Of a stretch of 64,000 bases of DNA, positions 34,172 through 41,084 are shown piece by piece. The notes under the pieces were generated by a model. That model saw only the letters and a program-made list of their open reading frames with translations. It was not told the DNA's origin and ran no database searches. The DNA is from CAJCJE01 sp036494465 (GTDB lineage: Bacteria > Actinomycetota > Actinomycetes > Mycobacteriales > Pseudonocardiaceae), in contig DASXOJ010000115.1 in NCBI GenBank assembly GCA_036494465.1, positions 26,181-90,180 of the forward strand, in the 5' to 3' direction. The position numbers and the translations under genes were made by a program. Position 1 is the first letter of the stretch; each line of letters opens with the position of its first letter.

Positions 34172-35055
34172 GGGTCAACCGTAGCGCCCTTCGGGCCTGC
34201 GGTGTGCGAGATCAGCTTGGCGTAGCAGTCGTTGGCGCCGAGGCCGTTGCCGGTGCACCAGGCCGCTGCCTGGCTGCCGGAGGAGTAGCTGCTCGGCACG
34301 ATCGTGACGTAGTAGCTGCCGAGCTGGAAGGTCGAATAGTCGCTGGACCACAGCAGCAGCGCGCCTGGATGTGCCTGGCTGATCGACTCGAAGTCCTGCC
34401 AGATTTCCAGGTAGTCGTAGGTGACGCCATCGACCACCATGCCGTAGGTCTTGGAGGACAGTTGCGGCACCCACTGGCCGACCAGCGACTCGACGGCGGG
34501 GTGATCGGTGGCGAGTTGTTGCTGGAGCGCGGTTTCGGCGGACGCTTCGTCGTCGGCCGCGTTCTGCGTTGTGGTCGCGGGGTTGTCATCGGTTGAGGTG
34601 TCGGGGGTGTACTCGGTGGGCGGGGCGGCTTGGTGGGTCTGGTAGTCGTTGCCGCCGCCGGACGAGCCAAGGTAGCTGCCGCCGGAATTTCCGATGCCGT
34701 AATCGGTGGTGCCGAAGCCGAGCGGGTGACCGCAGAGTTCGGCGATGTGCGTGGTGGCGTTCTCGATGACGAGGCCGTTGGTCAGGTTGGAGTTGGCGAT
34801 ATCGCTCAGGGCGCTCGCGTCACTGCTCAGATTGGGTGTGCCGGGGTAGCGGCTGGCGGTATCGGCGAGGTTGCCCGCTTCGTCGAACACCGCGTTGTCG
34901 AATAAACCGTTACTGGCCAGTACTTTCTGGCCGAGGTCGTCGAACTGCCCGCACACCTGTGCCCGAGTGGTCGGTCCGGTGGAGCAGCCTGCGATGGTCA
35001 ACGCGATCAACGCGGCAGTTGTTGTCACGAGCAGGATCTTGGTCGACATGGTCAT
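34168..35055 (-). CDS. Lipoprotein of unknown function
   Basis: A 295-aa protein. The lipobox is LTIAGC after K-I-L-L-V-T-T-T-A-A-L-I, so it is exported and lipid-anchored. A low-complexity Thr/Pro/Ala-rich stretch (about 140-175) joins an N-terminal helical part with two Cys (QVCGQF, ELCGHP) to a C-terminal globular part (E-I-W-Q-D-F-E-S, AAAWCTGNGLGANDCYAKLI) that probably carries a disulfide. No family recognised. ATG 35055 and ATG 35049 are possible starts. It overlaps the HAD gene by 4 nt. Confidence 0.75.
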   Translation of the reverse strand: MTMSTKILLVTTTAALIALTIAGCSTGPTTRAQVCGQFDDLGQKVLASNGLFDNAVFDEAGNLADTASRYPGTPNLSSDASALSDIANSNLTNGLVIENATTHIAELCGHPLGFGTTDYGIGNSGGSYLGSSGGGNDYQTHQAAPPTEYTPDTSTDDNPATTTQNAADDEASAETALQQQLATDHPAVESLVGQWVPQLSSKTYGMVVDGVTYDYLEIWQDFESISQAHPGALLLWSSDYSTFQLGSYYVTIVPSSYSSGSQAAAWCTGNGLGANDCYAKLISHTAGPKGATVDP

Positions 35056-35417
35056 TCGCCGTCCGTTCTCGACGCTGGACGCTCTCCCCGGGTTAATCGA
35101 GAATTGACCGGCTCGGAATAGCGCGGGCCGGACGAGTCGGACAAGCCCGGATGTGGGTAGAAATGCCACGATGTCCGCGCGGTAACGGGCCGACCACGAA
35201 TATGTATCGAACGGCCGGAAAAACCACCCAATTTGTGGCCATAAAGTGGTCAACATCGAGCCGAAATCCGCGATGTTGGCCTGTTCAGATCATTCTTTCC
35301 GCTGCTCAGTGACCGTCCCGCCAACTGGGTGAGCGTGGCGTGGAGCAAGTAACAGGGCGCGGCTCCCCTCGATGTTCATCGGCGGAGAAACACCACCCAA
35401 CACCGGCGGAGAGCACA
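35056..35417. other. Divergent intergenic region
   Basis: Separates the lipoprotein gene (minus) from the HTH-STAND gene (plus). It is more AT-rich than its flanks. The frame of the STAND gene is open from 35340, but that stretch lacks a ribosome binding site. I see no clear palindrome or RNA gene. Confidence 0.5.
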
Positions 35418-36848
35418 GTGCACGACATTGATCCGAACCCCGATGACATCGACGATCGAGCCTACTTCGGCTGGGCCCTCACAATTGTTCGGGAACGGGC
35501 CGGATTGACTGTCCGCGACGTCGCGAAAACAGCTGGTATTCCGGTCGCGACAGTTGGTGATTATTTTGCGGGACGTTCGCTTCCGCCGTTGAAAATGGCC
35601 GGAGTGCTGCCCGACATCCTGCGCGCCTGCGGCGTCGACAGCCCGGACCTGCTGGGCAGCTGGAAAAGCGCGCTCATCCGGGTTCGGCTTTCACACAGCA
35701 GACGCGCGGACGCCGTGCCCGCGCCCTATCGCGGCCTCGCCGCCTACCAGCCGACGCACGCGCGCTGGTTCTTCGGCCGCTCCCACCTGGTTTCCACCCT
35801 CGTCACCCGCTGCGGCGCGGCGCGGGCCAAAGGCGTGCCGGTCGCGGTGATCGGTTCTTCCGGCGTCGGCAAATCATCGGCGCTGTTCGCTGGCCTCGTT
35901 CCGGCGCTGGACGGTCAGGCCGGGCGGCGGACGGTCGCCATCAGCGCCGGGCACAATCCCTGTCGTCGACTCGCCGACGAGCTGAGCATCGTGCTGGACC
36001 AGCCGGCCGACGTCGTCGATCACGCGCTGCACGTGCGACCGAGCGAGCTCGGCAGGCTGCTGCGCGAAACCGCGCCGATCGGCCCGGCCGGTCTGACCGT
36101 GGTCGTCGACCAGCTCGACGAGCTGTTCACCAACGACATCAACCGCACCAGCCGCAACACCTTCCTGACCGCGCTCGCGGTGCTCGCAGGCACCGGCGCC
36201 GCGGTCGTGCTCGGCGTCCGGGCGGAGCGCCACTCGCTGATCGCCGACCACCCGCTGCTGCGCGCGGCACTGGCCGATTCGGTGCACGTCGGCATGCCCA
36301 GCGACGCCGAACTCGCCGACGCCATCCAGGGACCGGCGCGGCGCGCGCGGCTGTGCGTCGAACCGGATCTGGTGCGCAGGATCGTCGCGGACGCGGCGTC
36401 CATCGGCACCGATCCGTTGCCCGGCGGCGCGGTTGCCGCGTTGCCGCTGGTCTCGCACGCACTGCTGATGACCTGGCGGCGCAGGCGTGGCGGCGTGCTC
36501 ACCCACGCCGACTATCTCGCGGTCGGCGGCGTGCGGGACGCGGTGCGGCGCTGCGCCGAACTCGCGCTCGCCTCGCTCAACCCCGAGCAGCAGCAACTCG
36601 CCGCGCGCCTGTTCCGCAAGCTCGTCGTCGTGCACGCGGACGGTCCGCACAGCGCGGGACCGGTGCCGTGCGACGACCTGGACTGCGCGCCCGGCAATCC
36701 GCGCAGGGGCCAGGTCGAGCAGGTGCTCGGCCGGTTCGCCGCGGTCGGCCTGGTCACGCTGGACGACAAGAACGCCGCGATCACCCACGACGCGGTGTTC
36801 GCGGGCTGGCCCCGGCTGGCCGACCTGGTCATCGCGCGCCGCGCCTGA
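35418..36848 (+). CDS. HTH plus STAND NTPase (nSTAND1-like), without sensor repeats
   Basis: A 476-aa protein. Residues about 15-65 are an XRE-type HTH (RERAGLTVRDVAKTAGIPVA). The NTPase (about 105-400) starts at PYRGLAAYQP and F-F-G-R-S; Walker A is GSSGVGKS (146-153), Walker B is LTVVVDQLDEL (226-236). A winged-helix-like region follows. Relatives in actinomycetes usually carry C-terminal WD40 repeats; here the protein stops after the STAND module with A-R-R-A, so it lacks a sensor or relies on a partner. GTG 35418 has GGAGAG just upstream. STAND proteins oligomerise on NTP binding in signalling and antiphage defence. Confidence 0.85.
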   Translation: MHDIDPNPDDIDDRAYFGWALTIVRERAGLTVRDVAKTAGIPVATVGDYFAGRSLPPLKMAGVLPDILRACGVDSPDLLGSWKSALIRVRLSHSRRADAVPAPYRGLAAYQPTHARWFFGRSHLVSTLVTRCGAARAKGVPVAVIGSSGVGKSSALFAGLVPALDGQAGRRTVAISAGHNPCRRLADELSIVLDQPADVVDHALHVRPSELGRLLRETAPIGPAGLTVVVDQLDELFTNDINRTSRNTFLTALAVLAGTGAAVVLGVRAERHSLIADHPLLRAALADSVHVGMPSDAELADAIQGPARRARLCVEPDLVRRIVADAASIGTDPLPGGAVAALPLVSHALLMTWRRRRGGVLTHADYLAVGGVRDAVRRCAELALASLNPEQQQLAARLFRKLVVVHADGPHSAGPVPCDDLDCAPGNPRRGQVEQVLGRFAAVGLVTLDDKNAAITHDAVFAGWPRLADLVIARRA

Positions 36849-36886
36849 AAACCCAATCCACGAAAGGAAAGACCGTGAACCGGCCC

Positions 36887-37576
36887 TCAGGCCGTCAGGG
36901 TCGGGTCGCCCCAAGCCAGTTCCGGCATGTTGCCGGAACGACCCGAGGTCATCAGCGCGCCGACCATCAACGGGCTCGCCACGGTGTCGCTGCGGTAGGC
37001 GACCAGGCGCAACCGCAGCACCCCGGTCACGTCGACCCGGAACCGCGCCGGTTTACCCAAACTGGTCGTCGCCCGCGCGCGCAGGGTGCCGTCCACGAAC
37101 AGTTCGAAGTGGCCGGTCTGGTCGCCGTCCCGCGCGTCGTCGAGCACACCCGCCATCGCTTGGAACCGGCGGAACCGGCGGCCGATCGTGTATTCCACCG
37201 TGCCGCGGGGGTCGTTGCAGAACAGGTCCGGCCGGAACACGATGCTCGCGCCGTAGTGCTCGCCGTTCAGTTCGGCGGCGCGGAACCGGATGTCGCTGGC
37301 TCGGCGCGCGGCGCGGAGTTCGGTCAGCAGCACGGTGTCCGGTCCGGATTCGGGCGCGCGGTAGGCGCCGAGTTCGGGCTGGATCGGCGCACCGTCACCG
37401 ACCAGTGCCGTGCTCAACACGCGCAGACCGTCGGTGGTGAATTCCGCGATCACGTAATGGGTCGCGGAATACGGCGACAGAGCCTGCGGAATGTCCGCGA
37501 TCGCATTGCCGGGCAACACAACCGGCAATATGCGGCGAACCCAGGTCCGCTGGTCCTTGGTGAGCAGATCACGCAA
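36887..37576 (-). CDS. NPCBM-domain half of a split SEFIR-NPCBM protein
   Basis: 229 aa if translated from the TTG at 37576. The first 60 residues (ILPVVLPGNAIADIPQAL, then the V-I-A-E-F-T-T-D-G-L strand) are the C-terminal strands of a SEFIR domain whose N-terminal part is encoded in another frame just upstream. Residues about 90-225 form an NPCBM/NEW2 beta-sandwich (FRAAELNGEHYGASIVFRPD, RFQAMAGVLDD, FELFVDGTLRARA). NPCBM modules bind carbohydrates or mediate contacts. The fold logic shows that this and the next feature are one gene interrupted by one nucleotide. Confidence 0.75.
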   Translation of the reverse strand: MRDLLTKDQRTWVRRILPVVLPGNAIADIPQALSPYSATHYVIAEFTTDGLRVLSTALVGDGAPIQPELGAYRAPESGPDTVLLTELRAARRASDIRFRAAELNGEHYGASIVFRPDLFCNDPRGTVEYTIGRRFRRFQAMAGVLDDARDGDQTGHFELFVDGTLRARATTSLGKPARFRVDVTGVLRLRLVAYRSDTVASPLMVGALMTSGRSGNMPELAWGDPTLTA

Positions 37577-37856
37577 GAATACTGCCCTCGAACCGCGCGC
37601 CGCGACCGACCGCCGGGTCGCCGTGGCCGTCGATCCGTTCGCGGAACGCGGGTGACGCGATGGCCATCACGAAATCCGCGTCGGCGAGTTGCTGGATCGC
37701 CCACTGCGACCAGTCCAGCCGCGAATGTTCGTACCAGGCGTCCACTTGCGCGTCGATGCCCAGTTCGGTCCGCAACACGGTCGCGAACCGAATCACCTGC
37801 GCCCGGTGGGCATCGTTGTCGTGCGCGTACGAGATGAACACCCGTGGTGGTTTCAC
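37569..37856 (-). CDS. SEFIR-domain half of a split SEFIR-NPCBM protein
   Basis: 95 aa. PRVFISYAHDNDAHRAQVIR and LGIDAQVDAW, then A-D-F-V-M-A-I-A-S-P-A-F, match SEFIR domains, TIR-like modules used for homotypic signalling in IL-17 receptors and as effectors in bacterial conflict systems. The frame ends RFEGSILA then TGA at 37571-37569; removing one base in ATTCTTGCG would continue ILRDLLTK into the NPCBM half. Either a frameshift mutation, a +1 recoding site, or two coupled polypeptides. Divergent from the kinase-like gene, 69 bp away. Confidence 0.75.
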   Translation of the reverse strand: MKPPRVFISYAHDNDAHRAQVIRFATVLRTELGIDAQVDAWYEHSRLDWSQWAIQQLADADFVMAIASPAFRERIDGHGDPAVGRGARFEGSILA

Positions 37857-37925
37857 GACAACTCATTCGCGGCGAGCACCCGATTTTGTTACGACAGCAG
37901 ATCACGGCGGGAGGCCGGAAAGAAC

Positions 37926-39719
37926 ATGGAGAATCCGTCGCACCACGGTTATCGGCTCGGCGACACGTTGGGCCGGGGGAGTACCGGCCCGATCGTCGCC
38001 GCGACCGACGAGCACGGCAACGAATTCGCGATCAAGGCGCTGCGCCCGGAACTCGCCACCGACCACGACCTGGTGACCCGGTTGATGCGCGAGTGCGCGG
38101 TGCTGGCGCGCGTGCGGAATCCGAACCTGGTCGCCGTGCACGACTGCGTCGTCGACGGCGATTTCGTTGGTATCGTGCGGGATCGGGTCACCGGCACCAG
38201 CCTGCGCGCGCACCTGCGCGAGGCGGGCACGTTACTGCCTGCCGAGATCGCCCGGATCGGCGCGGGCATCGCCACGGCGCTCGCCGCCCTGCACAACGTC
38301 GGCGTGCTGCACCTGGATCTGCGGCCGGAGAACATCCTGCTCGACGAGGAGAAAACGCCGCGCGTCACCGGATTCGGCCTGTTCGCGTTGATCGCGGCGA
38401 GCGCGGGGGGCCACGCGGTGCCGATCACCCGGCGCGCCCAGTACTCCGCGCCGGAGCTGATCACCGAGCAACCCGCGAACTCGGGCAGCGACCTGTACGC
38501 GTTGGGTATCGTCCTCTACGAACTGTGTTGCGGTGTCGTGCCTTTCGGCGGCGGCACCGACTACGCGGTCATGCGCCACCAGGTGCAGAGCGCGCCGCGA
38601 CGCCCACCGGGCGTTCCCGACCTGCTCTGGGCAGTGGTCGACGGCTTGCTTGCCAAGGACCCTGCCGCGCGCATCGGACCGGCCGCCAACGTCGCGGAGT
38701 TGCTCGACGGCATGGTCGGCGAGCTGGTCAACGCGCCGTGCGCGACCCAGTTGACCAGCCCGCCCGAATCGACCCCGATCGATCCCACCCCACCGCCGCA
38801 GTCGGGTCCGCGCCCCATGCCGTCCCCGGACTCGGGTACCTATTTCGGCGACGTCCCCGTTGGAGGAGCAGTGCCCAAGCCCCGGCGCCGCCGTGTCGTC
38901 CTGCTCAGTGCCGCCGCCCTGCTTGTCGCCATCGGCGTTTTCGCCGGGTGGGCACTGTCCGGCGCGGGCAGCGGCAGCGCGCAGTCCAGCCCGGCCTCGA
39001 CCCAGACCGCGACCGCGTTGCCGCCTGTGAACCAGACGGACACACCGACAACGACGACTGTGGCGCCGATGACCACAGCGCCCAACCTGGTCGGCGAACC
39101 GCTGGCCAAGGCGCAGGACACGCTGCCGAGTTCGATCAAGGTGACCTACGTGGACACCATCGACGCGTCCGAATCGGACAACACCGTGGTCGCACAGGAT
39201 CCCGCGGCGGGCCAAGCACTCAACGGCGCGATGAAGCTGACCGTCGCCCGTCAACCGGTCACCGTCTACCTGGACTCGTTGCCGACCCTGAGCGGCGAGA
39301 ACGGGGGCTGGCAGAGTGGCAACACCGGTGAGATCGCGGGCAAGACCTACACGGACTCGCTGGTCGGCGGGTTGTACGGGTGCAACGACGGCCCGCAGTA
39401 TGTGGAGTACAACCTGGCGAAGGGCTATCGGCAGCTGGTGATCACGGCGGGCTTCAGCGACGACAGCCCGGACTCGTCGGTGCCCGGATCGCTGGAGATC
39501 TTCACCGATGGTGTCCAGGTGTCCACGACGACCCTTGCCTACGGCAAGCCGTATCCGATCACCGTGGACCTCAGCGGCGTGCTGCGGCTGAAGATCGCCT
39601 GGCAGGCCGTTGAACAGCCCGGTCACTGCGTGGACACCGACCAGTTGGTGCTGGGCAGCGCCGCGCTGCTCGGGCTCCCCGGGGAAGTGCCGAGCGATAC
39701 GCCCACACCGACCAACTGA
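37926..39719 (+). CDS. Membrane kinase-like protein with PASTA and NPCBM domains (probable pseudokinase)
   Basis: 597 aa. Kinase-like domain (about 9-265): glycine loop G-R-G-S-T-G, K37 in E-F-A-I-K-A-L, E56, catalytic loop HLDLRPEN (D131, N136). The DFG motif is G149-F-G, so the Mg-binding Asp is lost and activity is doubtful. A Pro-rich linker precedes one membrane helix (323-345). Outside are one PASTA domain (about 385-442) and an NPCBM/NEW2 domain (about 444-585). PknB-type kinases sense peptidoglycan through PASTA; the NPCBM tip is unusual. Divergent from the SEFIR-NPCBM gene. ATG 37926 follows GGAAAG. Confidence 0.88.
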   Translation: MENPSHHGYRLGDTLGRGSTGPIVAATDEHGNEFAIKALRPELATDHDLVTRLMRECAVLARVRNPNLVAVHDCVVDGDFVGIVRDRVTGTSLRAHLREAGTLLPAEIARIGAGIATALAALHNVGVLHLDLRPENILLDEEKTPRVTGFGLFALIAASAGGHAVPITRRAQYSAPELITEQPANSGSDLYALGIVLYELCCGVVPFGGGTDYAVMRHQVQSAPRRPPGVPDLLWAVVDGLLAKDPAARIGPAANVAELLDGMVGELVNAPCATQLTSPPESTPIDPTPPPQSGPRPMPSPDSGTYFGDVPVGGAVPKPRRRRVVLLSAAALLVAIGVFAGWALSGAGSGSAQSSPASTQTATALPPVNQTDTPTTTTVAPMTTAPNLVGEPLAKAQDTLPSSIKVTYVDTIDASESDNTVVAQDPAAGQALNGAMKLTVARQPVTVYLDSLPTLSGENGGWQSGNTGEIAGKTYTDSLVGGLYGCNDGPQYVEYNLAKGYRQLVITAGFSDDSPDSSVPGSLEIFTDGVQVSTTTLAYGKPYPITVDLSGVLRLKIAWQAVEQPGHCVDTDQLVLGSAALLGLPGEVPSDTPTPTN

Positions 39720-39732
39720 GGCTGCCGTCCAA

Positions 39733-40737
39733 CTAGCGCATGCGGGCGCTGTCGGTGTGCTCGTCCACCTCCCAGCGCACGCCGTAGGCGAACCCGGGAT
39801 CCGGTGCCAGGAACTGGACCCGGAGTTCGCCCGCTCCGTCGACCGGTACCGGCGCGCCGTGCTGGCTCGGGTCGCCCAGATCGCTCTGGAACACCCGCTT
39901 CAACAACCACACATTCGGCGGCACGTGTTTCTCATCGAATTTCACTCGCAATTCGACCTCGTCGCAGGGCTGCTTGGTGACCGATACGAAATGCGGACGC
40001 ATGGCCCCGCCGTCGGGCACCCGGAAACGTAGCGCGAAATCGTGTCGATCTCCGTTTCGGAGCGGTTCAGGAAATGTCAGCTTCATCGCGAACCGGCGCT
40101 CCGCCGCCATGAACCGCTGGGTCAGCCTGCCGCCGTAGAGCACATCCATGGCGAGTGCGCCCGGCGGCGAAGATGAGCCATTCGGAGCAGCGGTCAACGT
40201 GACCGCCAGGTCGATTTCGGGTAGTTCATCCCGGTCGGCGACGATCGTGCGGAATTCGTACGCCTCCGGGTCCGAGGTGCTCAGGTTCAACATCGCGCGC
40301 AGCGTTTCGGTGTGCCAGCCGTCGCCGGCCGGGTCGCCGATCCGGTCCGGCAGGTCGGTCAGGTCGGCGGCGGCGAGTTCGGCGAGTTGCTTGAGCGCCT
40401 CGTCGGCGCGTCTGCGCAGCGTGCGCTCCTGCCGGTCGATCCTGGCCGCCGCCCACGCCAACCTGGTCCGGTAGAACTGATCACCCGCCTCCGGGACCAG
40501 CGCCAATGCCGCCTGGGCCAACACTTCCAGGTCAGCGGGCAGCTGCCCGGCGAGTTCACGCAGGCGGGAGCGCAACTTGGCGCGGATGTTCGCGGGCCCG
40601 TCCTCGGGCGTGATACCGCAGGCCAGGCGTAGTGCCGGTCTGATCCGCTCGTTGATCTCCTTCGTGTCGACCCCTCGACTGCGTCGCAGCACCTTCAGAT
40701 CGCCGATGATTTCATCCACCAGGGCACGGGCGTCCAT
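39733..40737 (-). CDS. Unrecognised two-domain protein in the STAND/SEFIR island
   Basis: A 334-aa cytoplasmic protein. The N-terminal half (about 1-150) is helical and charged, beginning MDARALVDEIIGDLKVLRRS, with helices rich in Arg/Glu/Ala. The C-terminal half (about 160-334) is predicted beta-rich (E-I-D-L-A-V-T-L-T, RFAMKLTFPEPL, FALRFRVPDGG, VELRVKFDEKHVPPNVWLLK). I do not recognise a family. Length and layout suggest an adaptor: helical N-terminal module plus beta-sandwich. Chosen ATG 40737 has GGAG upstream; the frame upstream of it is a shadow. Convergent with the pseudokinase gene. Confidence 0.7.
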   Translation of the reverse strand: MDARALVDEIIGDLKVLRRSRGVDTKEINERIRPALRLACGITPEDGPANIRAKLRSRLRELAGQLPADLEVLAQAALALVPEAGDQFYRTRLAWAAARIDRQERTLRRRADEALKQLAELAAADLTDLPDRIGDPAGDGWHTETLRAMLNLSTSDPEAYEFRTIVADRDELPEIDLAVTLTAAPNGSSSPPGALAMDVLYGGRLTQRFMAAERRFAMKLTFPEPLRNGDRHDFALRFRVPDGGAMRPHFVSVTKQPCDEVELRVKFDEKHVPPNVWLLKRVFQSDLGDPSQHGAPVPVDGAGELRVQFLAPDPGFAYGVRWEVDEHTDSARMR

Positions 40738-40851
40738 GCAGGTTCTCCGCTTCGGGAGTGCGAAAACAACTCGGTAGATAGTAGGCCCTCGGGTACGCGC
40801 GTGCGGCCCCGTCCAGGTCACGATATCCCCGCGTTTCATTGATCAACTTCT

Positions 40852-40887
40852 GTTTCCTGTTTCCCGAAAAACTGTGAAACAGGAAAC
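40852..40887. promoter_or_regulatory. Perfect inverted repeat, probable operator of the HTH-NB-ARC regulator
   Basis: GTTTCCTGTTTC (40852-40863) and GAAACAGGAAAC (40876-40887) are exact reverse complements, 12 nt apart. The site lies between divergent genes. A 10-mer from it, CTGTTTCCCG, recurs inverted at 43333-43342 downstream of the regulator. A further near-palindrome lies at 40940-40954. Confidence 0.65.
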
Positions 40888-40995
40888 CCGTTGTGCGTCG
40901 GTGTTCCTCCGGCCGACGATGTTCTCGGCGCCAGAAAACGGGAATCCGGATCCCTCCCGAAAACACAGAATCGCATTTCCCGATCTGGAGGAACA

Positions 40996-41043
40996 ATGGA
41001 AATCCACGGTATTTTCGGCTGGCTTGCCCAACTCTTCGGCTGA
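40996..41043 (+). CDS. 15-codon ORF upstream of the HTH-NB-ARC-TPR gene
   Basis: An ATG preceded by GGAGG (4 nt spacing) encodes MEIHGIFGWLAQLFG and ends with TGA. The peptide is hydrophobic with possible amphipathic character. It could be a regulatory leader peptide, a signalling peptide, or chance. A 15-bp palindrome (41051-41065) follows directly, and the regulator starts 41 nt after the stop. Confidence 0.45.
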   Translation: MEIHGIFGWLAQLFG

Positions 41044-41050
41044 GAGAATG

Positions 41051-41065
41051 GGCCACCCGGTGGCC
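41051..41065 (+). promoter_or_regulatory. Palindrome between short ORF and regulator
   Basis: GGCCACC and GGTGGCC around one C. It may form a small leader hairpin or bind a dimeric protein, just 6 nt upstream of the regulator's GAGAGGA ribosome binding site. Confidence 0.45.
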
Positions 41066-41084
41066 ACTCGGCGAGAGGACAGCC

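Noticed and set aside
36875..37837. Plus-strand gene starting with GTG after a good ribosome binding site
   Set aside because: The translated product is a shadow of the NPCBM/SEFIR gene; only the start signal itself is suggestive.
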